A stretch of DNA of 64,000 nt from Rufibacter glacialis (lineage in GTDB: Bacteria; Bacteroidota; Bacteroidia; Cytophagales; Hymenobacteraceae). The stretch is taken from assembly GCF_008271745.1 (NCBI RefSeq), contig NZ_VKKZ01000023.1:248001-312000 (forward strand), in the 5' to 3' direction. Made by a program: the position numbers and the translations under genes. Below the pieces are notes generated by a model, which saw only the letters and a list, made by a program, of their open reading frames with translations, was not told the origin of the DNA and searched no databases. Positions 26,148 through 35,151 of the stretch are shown here, one piece after another. The stretch's first letter is position 1; each line of letters opens with the position of its first letter.

Positions 26148-28571
26148 ATGTTCCAGAATTACTTTAAAGTAGCCTATCGTAACCTCATCAGGCACAAAGG
26201 GTTTTCGTTCATCAACATAGCCGGATTGGCCCTGGGTATCACGGCCTGCCTGCTCATTGGGTTGTTTGTGGTGGATGAGCTGCAGTATGATAAGTTCCTG
26301 CCGCAGGGCGAGCGGGTGTACCGGGTGTATAACCAGGTGAGCTCAGAAGAAGCCAATGACGTGATCACCAGCGTGCCGCCTATGTTTGGCACCACCCTTC
26401 AGGAAAGTTTTCCGGAAGCGGAGACGGTGGTGCGGATTCTCATGCAGCAATGGGACGCCCAGAGCCTGGTAGAGGCCGGAGACCAACGGATCTATGAGAA
26501 AGGCGGTCTGGCCGCTGACCCGGGCTTCTTCCAGGTATTTCCCTTGCCCTTTGTGTACGGTTCGCCAGAGAAAGCCTTGGAAGATCCTACGTCGGTGGTG
26601 GTTTCTGATAAGTTTGCCCAAAAAGTGTTCGGGAACGGTGACCCGGTGGGCCAGAAGGTTTCCATCAACAAGCAGACCCTGCTGGTGAAAGGCGTGTTCG
26701 CCAGCAATCCCAAATTCCATTTGCCGGTGAACTACGTGCGGCCCCTGGCGGCCATGGAGCTTCCCCCGGACCGCATGAAGAACTGGGGCTGGCAGCAGTT
26801 CTACACCTATGTAAAGGTCAAGGAAGGGACAGACCCTGCCTTTATGCTGGGCAAATTCCGGGAACTGGTGAAAAAGCAGGTAGACCCGGAAACAGAGAAG
26901 CCCTTCAAGTACGAGCCCTTCTTCCAGCCGCTGCACCAGGTGCACCTGTACTCCGCGAGTTTCAAGTTTGACCAGGCCATCCGGGGAAACATCACCTATG
27001 TCAAGGCCCTGAGCATTATTGCCGCCTTCCTGTTGCTCATTGCCTGTTTCAACTTTGTGAACCTGTCCACGGCCAAATCATTGCAGCGGGCCAAGGAGGT
27101 GGGTATCCGCAAGACCATCGGCGCCAGCCGGAAGCAGTTGTTGTTGCAGTTCTTGTCAGAGACCTTGCTGCTGACGTTGATCAGCGTGGTCTTCGCGGCG
27201 GCGCTTACGTCCCTGTTTCTGCCCTGGCTCAACACCTTCACTGAGAAAGAGATGACGTTCAACGTGTTCAGCCAACCTGCTTTGTTGCTCCTGCTGCTGG
27301 CCCTGGTGTTGGTGGTGGGCATTCTGGCGGGCCTGTACCCGGCCCTGGTGCTGGCCGGTTTCAAGCCGGTGGCGGTGCTGAAAGGGGCCGCTGTGAGCGA
27401 CGGTGGTCCGGGCAAAACGCCCTGGCTGCGGCACGGCCTCATTGTGGTGCAGTTTGCGCTCTCCATCTTCCTTATCATCAGTGCCTTGGTGGTGTACCGG
27501 CAGGTGGAATTCCTGCACAACAAAGACCTGGGCTTCAACAAGGACCAGATCCTGTTCTTTCCCATGCGCGGCGAAAACATGTTCACCAACTATGAGACCT
27601 TCAAGCGGGAGTTACTGAAATCGCCGGGCGTGGCCAACGTCTCCATTGGGTACGGGTTTCCGGGTGACGCCACGGCCGGCGATGCCATAGAGGTGCTCAA
27701 GAACGGGGAGTGGGTGCACCATTCGGTGACGCAGCTTATGGTGGACCATGACTACATCAACACGTTGGGCCTGCAGATGGTAGCGGGCCGTCCGTTCTCC
27801 AAAGACCGCCCCACCGACAAAGACGCCGCGTTTATCATCAATGAGACCGCCGTGCGCGACATGGGATTCGGAACCCCCGAGAAAGCCCTGGGCCAGAAGA
27901 TGGAGTGGAAGGTGTGGTCAGACAAGCCTGATTCCCTGAAGCGGGGCGAGGTGATTGGCGTGGTGAAGGACTTCCATTTCAAGAGCCTTTTTGACAAAGT
28001 GGACCCTACCGTGTTGCAGATTTTCCCGGGAGCCAACTGGAAAGTAGCCGTAAAACTGAAGAGCGACCAGGTGGAAGGGGCCATGAGCCATGTCAAAAAC
28101 GTGTGGGATGATTTCTCGCCGGAGTACCCCATGGAGTACAAGTTCATGGATGAGAACTTCGAGGTCATGTACAAGGCAGAGGACAAGCTGAGGTCGCTGC
28201 TCTGGATCTTTACGGGACTGGCTATTTTTGTGGGGTGCCTGGGCTTGTTCGGGCTGGCGGCCTACGCGGCCGAACGCCGGAAAAAAGAGATCGGGATCAG
28301 GAAAATCCTGGGCGCGGAGACTTCTTCCATTGTGACCCTGCTTTCTAAGGATTTCCTGAAACTGGTGCTGATTGCCGGGTTACTGGCCGTGCCCCTGGCC
28401 TGGTACGCCATGAGCAAGTGGTTGGAAGACTTTGCCTACCGCATAGAGATTCCCGTCTGGGCCTTTCTGGCCGCTTTTGCCCTGGCCGCCCTGGTGGCTT
28501 TCCTCACCGTCAGTTACCAGGCCCTCAAAGCCGCCACCCTCAATCCCGTGAAAAACCTAAGAATGGATTAA
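26148..28571 (+). CDS. FtsX/MacB-like ABC transporter permease
   Basis: An 807-residue inner membrane protein with the architecture common in Bacteroidota: N-terminal FRVAYRN-type start (YFKVAYRNLIRHKGFSFIN), TM1, a MacB periplasmic core, three TM helices (~285-395), then a second MacB core and three C-terminal TM helices with the FtsX signature RKKEIGIRKILGA. No ATPase subunit is encoded nearby. Control by the divergent sigma-54 two-component pair is inferred from the promoter elements. The family moves signals or substrates across the envelope by mechanotransmission; the substrate is unknown. Confidence 0.85.
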   Translation: MFQNYFKVAYRNLIRHKGFSFINIAGLALGITACLLIGLFVVDELQYDKFLPQGERVYRVYNQVSSEEANDVITSVPPMFGTTLQESFPEAETVVRILMQQWDAQSLVEAGDQRIYEKGGLAADPGFFQVFPLPFVYGSPEKALEDPTSVVVSDKFAQKVFGNGDPVGQKVSINKQTLLVKGVFASNPKFHLPVNYVRPLAAMELPPDRMKNWGWQQFYTYVKVKEGTDPAFMLGKFRELVKKQVDPETEKPFKYEPFFQPLHQVHLYSASFKFDQAIRGNITYVKALSIIAAFLLLIACFNFVNLSTAKSLQRAKEVGIRKTIGASRKQLLLQFLSETLLLTLISVVFAAALTSLFLPWLNTFTEKEMTFNVFSQPALLLLLLALVLVVGILAGLYPALVLAGFKPVAVLKGAAVSDGGPGKTPWLRHGLIVVQFALSIFLIISALVVYRQVEFLHNKDLGFNKDQILFFPMRGENMFTNYETFKRELLKSPGVANVSIGYGFPGDATAGDAIEVLKNGEWVHHSVTQLMVDHDYINTLGLQMVAGRPFSKDRPTDKDAAFIINETAVRDMGFGTPEKALGQKMEWKVWSDKPDSLKRGEVIGVVKDFHFKSLFDKVDPTVLQIFPGANWKVAVKLKSDQVEGAMSHVKNVWDDFSPEYPMEYKFMDENFEVMYKAEDKLRSLLWIFTGLAIFVGCLGLFGLAAYAAERRKKEIGIRKILGAETSSIVTLLSKDFLKLVLIAGLLAVPLAWYAMSKWLEDFAYRIEIPVWAFLAAFALAALVAFLTVSYQALKAATLNPVKNLRMD

Positions 28572-28969
28572 GGCTGTGGAGCAGAGTGGGTCTTTTACTA
28601 TCCCTGACCTTGCTACAAGTTAAAGATGTGAAGTAGTTGTTGTCTGATAAGCTATTAGTGACAAGTAGGTTATCTTGGTGGTGGTAAACTTTTGTCATCT
28701 AGGGTTATCAGCCTATTTTAAGGCTCATCGTCTGGGTTATTGTTTTTCTACTGCTTTCAAAATGAAGGATCTAATTGTTTGGCTGGGAGGCAGGAGGTGA
28801 TAAAGGTAATAGGTGCAAGATGCCAACAGAAAATCCTATTGGAATTGGGACAGAACCTATTTCTGGGGGGTGGGCTTATCGTGTTGTTGACCTTCTGGTT
28901 TCTTCTTTCGTACATCAGGGATACCAAAAGAAGAAAATTCACCACAACAGCCTTTAACCGATAACCGAT
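28572..28969. other. Intergenic region after the permease
   Basis: 398 bp. A frame ending at 28964 could encode a short one-helix membrane peptide (LFLGGGLIVLLTFWFLLSYIRDTKRRK), but it has no good start codon and I do not call it. No repeat of the window's families was found. Confidence 0.4.
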
Positions 28970-29224
28970 ATGGCCAAGGAGAAGAGAATTTTAAAAGCAA
29001 TGTATGCCGTAGTGAAAGACCAAGAAAATCAAACCAGCTGGCCTATTGATGCCGCCGCTATCTCAGAGAAAACCCCTGGCCTCTCTTTGGGAGAGATAGA
29101 GCAGGAGATACGGGATCTGAGCCTCAAGAAGCTGGTGGAACTGGACCAGAGCCCGGAAATGATGCTTTTCTGCCGCCTCACCCCACAGGGGCTGGAAGAA
29201 GCGCAACGGGCGGCCCAAGAATAA
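28970..29224 (+). CDS. Small winged-helix-like hypothetical protein
   Basis: An 84-residue soluble protein whose helix pattern (ILKAMYAVVKD.., SLGEIEQEIRDLSLKKLVEL, RLTPQGLEEAQRA) resembles a minimal winged-helix domain. LTPQGLEEA looks like the wing-helix end seen in MarR/PadR-like folds. No family is recognised by name. It is alone in its transcription unit. Confidence 0.6.
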   Translation: MAKEKRILKAMYAVVKDQENQTSWPIDAAAISEKTPGLSLGEIEQEIRDLSLKKLVELDQSPEMMLFCRLTPQGLEEAQRAAQE

Positions 29225-29264
29225 GGGAATTGAAAGAAGCTTGAAGAGAGCTGGTGTTGCCCCG

Positions 29265-29298
29265 TTTTGGGTTTGTTTCTAGGAAAGCAGGCCCGAAA
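29265..29298. repeat. Dispersed 34-nt imperfect hairpin (copy) between convergent genes
   Basis: TTTTGGGTTTGTTTC pairs imperfectly with GAAAGCAGGCCCGAAA; it may end transcripts of both small genes around it. Confidence 0.6.
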
Positions 29299-29321
29299 CC
29301 GGAGGCGGAAAAGGAGAGAAG

Positions 29322-29669
29322 CTATTGAAATGCCTCCAGGGGTAGGGCTAACTCTTGACCCGTCATCACAAAAAAGAAATTCTGGAGCTGGTGCACATAC
29401 TCTACCGGGGCACTGGTGGCAATGTAACCGCCATTGAACACAATCTCCTTGTACTCAGGGTCTAGAGCCCATTGGCTCAACTCCTGGAATGTGTATTCAT
29501 GCTCCAGTTCATTATAGGTAGCGCCGGAAAGCCATTCCACCGTGAGGGGCATGGGCTCAAAGGCGACTTCCTGGCCTTGTAAGATAGAGATGAGTTTGGG
29601 TACGTCCAGGGCCACGGGTTTCCCAGCCTCCAAAACGATATTCCCTAACCTAAGTTCATTCGCAAACAT
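29322..29669 (-). CDS. Bacteroidota-type LR(I/L)GN hypothetical protein
   Basis: A 115-residue protein beginning MFANELRLGNIV and ending with VHQLQNFFFVMTGQELAL. This pair of motifs (xELRIGNxV at the start, VHQLQNLYFALTGxEL near the end) marks a widespread, uncharacterised family in Bacteroidota, often found in mobile or phage-derived regions. The middle also fits (F.PMPLTVEWL). No function is known. It is not accompanied by other phage genes here. Confidence 0.75.
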   Translation of the reverse strand: MFANELRLGNIVLEAGKPVALDVPKLISILQGQEVAFEPMPLTVEWLSGATYNELEHEYTFQELSQWALDPEYKEIVFNGGYIATSAPVEYVHQLQNFFFVMTGQELALPLEAFQ

Positions 29670-30081
29670 TTTGCAATATAAGATTATTCATTCCATGGTT
29701 AAAATTTAGCTTGAAAACAGGCAACTATTCCGCCTCATTCTCAGGGCTGATGGTTTTAATTGGTGATGCTTTTTATGCGGTATTCACTTGGAATAAAGCA
29801 GTTTTAAGGAATTCAGCCACCCAAGGAAAAGCAGTGAAGCGGCACTTCTTTTTCCTTGGTTTGATCAAACCCAAAGGTGTTTGTCTGCTGCGGCCTTCCT
29901 GCGTTTTAGGCCTTGTTTCGCAAAAGCAGGCTGAAAAGGCACCTGCCCCTTCTGCGGGGAAATAAATTATTACTCCTAATGGAGAGTCCTGTGCAACGGT
30001 TTGGTTTTTCTGGTGTCTATCTTTTAAAGTGCCTCACCAGAACCCGATCTTCTAACATAAACGTCTAAATTTTCTTCTCCT
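29670..30081. other. Divergent region upstream of the outer membrane receptor
   Basis: 412 bp without a supported gene. It includes a clear dispersed hairpin at 29904-29937 (TTTTAGGCCTTGTTTC..GCAAAAGCAGGCTGAAAA). Confidence 0.5.
29904..29937. repeat. Dispersed 34-nt imperfect hairpin (copy, close to consensus)
   Basis: It shows the T4-nn-GCCT-nn-TTT / AAAA-nn-AGGC-nn-AAAA layout particularly clearly. Confidence 0.65.
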
Positions 30082-32559
30082 ATGAAAAAAAGAGCCCTCT
30101 TTTTGCTGGGACTGGTATGCCTTTGCCTGAACTTTTTTGGGGCGGCCTGGGGGCAAACCACACCACCAGCCCCTGCGGTCACCGCGCCCGCCGCCACCGG
30201 GGCCATCTCTGGCCAGCTCACCGACTCACTTACGGGTAAGCCCTTTGAATTTGCCACCGTGGCGTTGCTGCAGAAGGGTACCAACACCGCCGTGGGTGGC
30301 ACTCTCACAGATGCCCAGGGCCGGTATTCGTTCCAGAACGTGGCCTTTGGGGACTATGTCTTGTCGTTCAGCTTCATTGGGTACAAAACCAAAACAAGTC
30401 CGGTGGTGACCGTGGCACCAGGAGCGCCAGAGGTGCGGGTGGGGGCCATGAAGCTCTCCCAGGCTACCACCAACCTTAAAGAAGTGACCGTGACTGGCCT
30501 CAGGCCCCGCATCACGCAGGAAGCCGATAAACTGGTGGTGAGCATTGAGGGCACGGCCCTGGCGGCGGGCCGAACGGCCTTTGATGTGTTGGCTAAGTCG
30601 CCGGGCGTGTTTGTAGACCAGGACGGCAACATCCAACTCAACGGCCGGGGAGGGGTGACCGTGATGCTGGACGGCAAGCTGACCTATCTGTCGGCGACGG
30701 ATCTGCGCAACCTGTTGCAAAGCATGTCAGCGGAGAACATCAAGAACATTGAGATTATCACCAACCCCTCGTCCAAGTATGATGCCGAAGGGGTGTCGGG
30801 TATCCTGAACATCAACCTGAAGAAAAACGAGCTGCGCGGAATAAATGGGAGCGTGTTTGGCACGTCCACCTATAACTTCAAGCAGGTGGCGGCCACTGTG
30901 GGCGGCAACATGAACTACAAGGCGGGTAAATGGAATTCCTTTATGAGCCTGGAGTACCAGCGCCGGGCCTATAACCGCGACGGTACCTTTACCCGGGTGT
31001 TCTTCCAGGAAGAGGAGACCACCTATTTTAACCAGGAGGCCTTCGGGAAAAGCAAGAACCTGGGCCCGCCGGTGCTCCGGTTGGGCACGGACTATACCCT
31101 CAATGACAAGCACAGCATTGGCGGCATGGTTTACTTTAACCGCAACACCCGGTGGGAAGACTTCAATACCGAAACCTTCATCGGCAACGCCCCGCAGCAA
31201 CCAGATCAGTTCATCAAAGCCAATAACTATGTCACCAATACCTTTACCAACTTCACCACCAATCTGCATTACGTTGCCAAACTAGACACCCTGGGCTCCA
31301 CGCTCTCCGCTGACGTGGACTTTGTGAAGATCACCAATGCTGGGCACTCAGATTTCTTCAACTACTTCGGGGCCGTAGACCCTGCCCAGCCCATTACCCA
31401 GGATTTTCTGCACGCCAACTCAGACAACGGCTTTGACATTTACTCGGGCAAGGTGGATTTCGCCAAAAAGCTGAAACGGCTGGGGAAACTGGAACTGGGC
31501 GCCAAGGCCAGCCGGGTGGTGTCTGACAACGATTCCAGGTTCTTTTTCAACAACCAGGGCCTGGTGCTGGACCCCAACCGCACGAACCACTTTCTGTACA
31601 GTGAGAATATTCTGGCGGCCTACGTGAACTGGAACCACAAACTTGGGGAACGGTACACGGTGCAGGCGGGCCTGCGGGCCGAGGAAACCATTTCCAAGGG
31701 AGAACAGCTGACTACGGGCCAAGTAACCAAACGTGATTACCTGAATTTGTTCCCCAGTATTTTTGTGCAGCAGAAGGTCTCTGAGAATTACCAGGTCAGC
31801 TACAGCTACAGCCGCCGCATCCAGCGCCCCAACTACGGCAACCTCAATCCGTTCATCATCTACCGCGACCCTTATACCTACTGGCAGGGCAATCCGTACC
31901 TGCGCCCGCAGTACACCCACGCCCTGGGCATCACGCAGACTTTTAAGAAAGACTACAACCTGGTGTTCAACTACCAGCGCCTGCAAGACGTGATCTCTGA
32001 ACTCCCCTTCCTGGACGTGGAGAACGCCACCACCATCTACACCGTGGGCAACGTAGACAACTCGCAGAACTTCAGCCTGGCCGCCATTGCCCCCATCAAA
32101 ATCACCAAGAAGTGGGACACCAATAACACCATGACCGTGTCTTACAATGAGTTCAGGATGATGGTAGACAACGTGCAGGAAGTCAACTCGCAGGTGTTGT
32201 ATGTGCTGCAGACGAACCATAACATCCTGCTGCCCCTGGGCGTGCAGATGGAAGTGAATGGGGTGGTGCGGAGTGCGGGCGTCTCAGGCCTGTACAAGAT
32301 CGCGCCCATGTGGTGGGTGCATCTGGGCTTCAAGAAAAGCTTCCTGGACAAGAAACTGGACCTGAGCGTGAACGCGAACGACATCTTCAGAACCTACCGC
32401 CTGCGCTTTGACGCCCGCCTGGGCCGCAACATCAATGACTTCGACCAGTATTTCTACAACCGCAGCGTAGGCGTGACCCTGCGCTACAACTTCAGCCGCG
32501 GCCAGAAATTCGATCCCAAACGCCGCACCAACAGCCTGGATGAATTGAACCGCACCTAA
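30082..32559 (+). CDS. TonB-dependent receptor-like outer membrane beta-barrel protein
   Basis: An 825-residue protein: signal peptide (ends GAAWGQ), a carboxypeptidase regulatory-like beta-sandwich (residues ~35-120; GKPFEFATVALLQKGT..GGTLTDAQGRY), a plug domain (~135-255; LAKSPGVFVDQDGNIQLNGR, SSKYDAEGVSGILNINLKK) and a C-terminal OMP_b-brl_3-type barrel ending in alternating aromatic strands. The family imports or senses unknown ligands at the outer membrane and usually has no SusD partner, as here. No adjacent anti-sigma/sigma pair indicates the signal. Confidence 0.88.
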   Translation: MKKRALFLLGLVCLCLNFFGAAWGQTTPPAPAVTAPAATGAISGQLTDSLTGKPFEFATVALLQKGTNTAVGGTLTDAQGRYSFQNVAFGDYVLSFSFIGYKTKTSPVVTVAPGAPEVRVGAMKLSQATTNLKEVTVTGLRPRITQEADKLVVSIEGTALAAGRTAFDVLAKSPGVFVDQDGNIQLNGRGGVTVMLDGKLTYLSATDLRNLLQSMSAENIKNIEIITNPSSKYDAEGVSGILNINLKKNELRGINGSVFGTSTYNFKQVAATVGGNMNYKAGKWNSFMSLEYQRRAYNRDGTFTRVFFQEEETTYFNQEAFGKSKNLGPPVLRLGTDYTLNDKHSIGGMVYFNRNTRWEDFNTETFIGNAPQQPDQFIKANNYVTNTFTNFTTNLHYVAKLDTLGSTLSADVDFVKITNAGHSDFFNYFGAVDPAQPITQDFLHANSDNGFDIYSGKVDFAKKLKRLGKLELGAKASRVVSDNDSRFFFNNQGLVLDPNRTNHFLYSENILAAYVNWNHKLGERYTVQAGLRAEETISKGEQLTTGQVTKRDYLNLFPSIFVQQKVSENYQVSYSYSRRIQRPNYGNLNPFIIYRDPYTYWQGNPYLRPQYTHALGITQTFKKDYNLVFNYQRLQDVISELPFLDVENATTIYTVGNVDNSQNFSLAAIAPIKITKKWDTNNTMTVSYNEFRMMVDNVQEVNSQVLYVLQTNHNILLPLGVQMEVNGVVRSAGVSGLYKIAPMWWVHLGFKKSFLDKKLDLSVNANDIFRTYRLRFDARLGRNINDFDQYFYNRSVGVTLRYNFSRGQKFDPKRRTNSLDELNRT

Positions 32560-32601
32560 TAGAAACAAGCCGGAAACGCCTCTGGTCTTGGTGGCCTCTC
32601 C

Positions 32602-32643
32602 CTGCGCTCTGCTTCCAGAGAACAGAGAGAGGCTTTTCTTTTG
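32602..32643 (+). terminator. Terminator of the outer membrane receptor gene
   Basis: GCCTCTCC..GAGAGAGGC encloses an inner CTCTG-CTTC-CAGAG hairpin and is followed by TTTTCTTTT. Confidence 0.65.
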
Positions 32644-32644
32644 G

Positions 32645-32680
32645 TTTCTGGGCTATTTTTGTGAATAGGCCCTTAAAAAA
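32645..32680. repeat. Dispersed 34-nt imperfect hairpin (copy)
   Basis: TTTCTGGGCTATTTTTG pairs with TGAATAGGCCCTTAAAA directly after the receptor terminator. Confidence 0.6.
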
Positions 32681-32803
32681 GAGGCGGGGTCGGGCAAAAG
32701 GCCTTTGGGAGACCGGTTCCTATGCGAACATTATTCTTAAGTTTGCAGAAAGAAATACGTTTTGCCCGGGCGTGCCGGGCGAAGGGAAACCAGCATTCCA
32801 CAG

Positions 32804-33754
32804 ATGATTAGAGGCTTCTACATTAGAGAGGGGGAGATCCATTGGGAGAAGAATCCAGAGAATTTGGTAGCCCCCGGCAAGGGCCGCACTATTTGGGTTG
32901 ACTTGCAGGCCCCCACTGACCATGAACAGCGGGTGGTGGAGGAGGAGTTCGGGATTGAGTTCTTCACCCAGCAGGAGGCCGCCGAGATTGAGAGCTCCTC
33001 GCGCTACTTTGAAGACGACGACATCTTTGAGGCCAACAGTGCCTTTGTGATGCACCATGACGGATCTTACAGCACGCGGCAAGTCTCTTTCATCCTGAAG
33101 AACGACATCCTGTTCACCCTGCGCCGCACCGAGATGAAGTCCTTTGCCGAGGCGGTACGCAAGCTGAAGACCATCAGAAGCGCCACCACCAAGGCCTTCC
33201 AGATCTGGCTTCTGCTCCTGGAAACCCAGATTGACTATGACGCCGATTTTATTGAGCTTCTTACCCGTACCACCAATGTGGTGAGCAAGCGGCTGGTGAA
33301 AGAGCAGTCCATTGAAGAGGAAGTACTGCTGCGCATCACCGAACTGCAGGAAAACACCATCCTCATACGGGAGAGCATCGTGGACAAGCAGCGGCTGGTG
33401 TCGTCGTTGTTGCGCAGTTACGCCGTAGATGAACCCGAGAAAGAACGCCTGCGCACCATTATCAAAGACATCAACTCGCTTTTGCAACACACCCAGTTCA
33501 GCTTTGAGCGCCTGGAGTACCTGCAGAACACCTTTCTGGGTCTGGTGAACATTGAGCAGAACCAGGTCATCAAGATCTTCACCGTGATGACGGTAGTCTT
33601 CATGCCGCCCACGCTTATTGCCAGCATCTACGGAATGAACTTTGAGGTGATGCCCGAGCTGAAATGGGTGGCCGGTTACCCCTTCGCCCTGGGTATGATG
33701 GTGCTTTCGTCTCTGTGTTTCCTGTGGTACTTCAAACGCAAGAAGTGGCTCTAG
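32804..33754 (+). CDS. corA: CorA family magnesium/divalent cation transporter
   Basis: A 316-residue protein with the long N-terminal cytoplasmic alpha/beta domain and two C-terminal membrane helices. The selectivity motif YGMNF is at the end of the first helix, and the basic tail FKRKKWL follows the second. The frame is open from 32762, but ATG 32804 (MIRGFYIREGEIHW) is the family-like start. CorA pentamers carry Mg2+ (also Co2+ and Ni2+) across the inner membrane. Confidence 0.92.
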   Translation: MIRGFYIREGEIHWEKNPENLVAPGKGRTIWVDLQAPTDHEQRVVEEEFGIEFFTQQEAAEIESSSRYFEDDDIFEANSAFVMHHDGSYSTRQVSFILKNDILFTLRRTEMKSFAEAVRKLKTIRSATTKAFQIWLLLLETQIDYDADFIELLTRTTNVVSKRLVKEQSIEEEVLLRITELQENTILIRESIVDKQRLVSSLLRSYAVDEPEKERLRTIIKDINSLLQHTQFSFERLEYLQNTFLGLVNIEQNQVIKIFTVMTVVFMPPTLIASIYGMNFEVMPELKWVAGYPFALGMMVLSSLCFLWYFKRKKWL

Positions 33755-34190
33755 GCTTCCATGGCTTGAGTTAACCGTAAGTACCTTGCTTCCTGCGTCT
33801 TCCTTTCACCTGCAAAGGGAGGAGGGGATGATTGTTCGCGCAGCAGACTTTCATCTCCGGCTTCCAAGGTTGGAAAGGGACACCAGTAAAAGCAGGGCAT
33901 TTTCTTCTATTTCCTCTCTGGTTCTACTTTATCACTGGTTCAAGTTTTCAACTTGGACCTACCATTACCGGAAGTTTGGGGCTCCGTGAGGCGATAGCCT
34001 CAAAATTGACTTTTGGTGTCTCTACCCCAACAAGAATTCCTGAGTCTGAATCAACCCCTGCCCCATTTTGAGTGGAAATGTTGATGGGGAATATTTTAAA
34101 TATAATTTGTTGTTTAACAGAGAGTTGTATTGTATTATATATTTGTAAGCTTCATGTAATGGAAGGGACTGAGGTGAAACAAAGGAAAGG
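33755..34190. other. Convergent region between corA and the Vms1-like gene
   Basis: 436 bp with no supported gene. It contains the second copy of the GGTTCAAGTT repeat (33938-33982), followed by TGAGGCGATAGCCTCA, a small dyad. The right part (34080-34150) is AT-rich. Confidence 0.5.
33938..33982 (+). repeat. Short dispersed repeat, copy 2
   Basis: GGTTCAAGTT-TTC-AACTTGGACC dyad followed by TACCATTACCGGAAGTT; it aligns with the reverse complement of 12731-12781. Confidence 0.55.
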
Positions 34191-34937
34191 CTAATAGTAA
34201 TCTTCCTGTTCATCCTCCTCTTCAGAACCAAAATCCTCTTCCTCCTCCGGCAATTCTTCGTCCTGGTGATCGGGTAGTAATTGGTGGATCAGGTCCTGGT
34301 GGCGCGGATCAAAGATCAGCTCACCTTTGAGCAGGAACCGGTTCGCGTTCATCATCACCTCATAGATGGGCGTGTGAATGTGCTTGGGGATCTTGAGAAT
34401 CCGTTCGTCGCGTTTCTGGAACGGAGGCGCTACTTTGGCGTCAAACAGGTAGGGGAGCAGCGTCTTGGAGCAGCTCAGGGCAATGCGATGGATCTGGTAG
34501 TGCGCAAAATATTCCTGCAGCCGGCCGTTGATGTTCTCAAAGAACTCCGCCGTTTCGCCCAGCCGCACGCGGGAACCTGCGCGGGACTTTCCCTTTGTCT
34601 TGAGGTACTTGATCTGGCTCTTGCCCTGCTTCTTGCGCACCATGTACGACCTGAACACTTTGTGGTGCAGGTTCACCCCATCTTCAAAATAGCCTAGGGC
34701 GCAATTGCCCGCCTGGATCAGCAGAATCACGTACTGGACCGGGTCTTCCTGCACAGGTTCCAACTGCGCGTTCAACGCCGAGAAAGGCAACGGCAACCGG
34801 AACACCACCTGCTCGTTTCCCTGAGCATCTGAGACGACTACGCGGTGCTTTTCGTGGTCATAGGTGGTCGGCAGGGCCAGGGCCTTGAGGTTCTGCAGCA
34901 CCTGCGCCGCCGTTTCTCGGGAGACAAATTGGTTCAT
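34191..34937 (-). CDS. Vms1-like release factor 1 (bacteroidetes VLRF1) family protein
   Basis: A 248-residue protein with an eRF1 domain 2-like (RNase H fold) core. The diagnostic block is ILLIQAGNCALGYFEDG, then HHKVFRSYMVRKKQGKSQ, matching the Vms1/ANKZF1 pattern (HK.F.RY.VR.KQGGSQ) in which the Gln of the loop promotes peptidyl-tRNA cleavage. The region ending ALSCSKTLLPYLF fits the later strands. The C-terminal 35 residues are almost all acidic. The frame is open to 34976, but MNQFVSRETA at 34937 is the better start. In eukaryotes Vms1 releases stalled chains in ribosome quality control; a similar role is inferred here. Confidence 0.8.
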   Translation of the reverse strand: MNQFVSRETAAQVLQNLKALALPTTYDHEKHRVVVSDAQGNEQVVFRLPLPFSALNAQLEPVQEDPVQYVILLIQAGNCALGYFEDGVNLHHKVFRSYMVRKKQGKSQIKYLKTKGKSRAGSRVRLGETAEFFENINGRLQEYFAHYQIHRIALSCSKTLLPYLFDAKVAPPFQKRDERILKIPKHIHTPIYEVMMNANRFLLKGELIFDPRHQDLIHQLLPDHQDEELPEEEEDFGSEEEDEQEDYY

Positions 34938-35029
34938 AAAGACATGTAACGGAATTTCCGCGCCGCGAAGATGCACATTGTTTCGCGAAGCGGGGAGAAG
35001 AAACGCCCTGGCCTGTTAGCGCCTGTCGG

Positions 35030-35062
35030 TTTAGAGCTTTTTTCCTGAAAACAGGCTGTTTT
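35030..35062. repeat. Dispersed 34-nt imperfect hairpin (copy)
   Basis: TTTAGAGCTTTTTTCCTGAAAACAGGCTG lies in the divergent gap between the VLRF1 and SRAP genes. Confidence 0.5.
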
Positions 35063-35151
35063 CTACTTTGGGCTGAATGGCCGGTTGGATTGCCTTTTTG
35101 GGCGTAAACTGCGTATCTTTCCTTCTCTCTTACCCCTTAACCCAGACGCGT

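Noticed and set aside
28740-28964. Small membrane peptide gene
   Set aside because: The hydrophobic stretch is plausible, but no acceptable start codon or family resemblance supports it.
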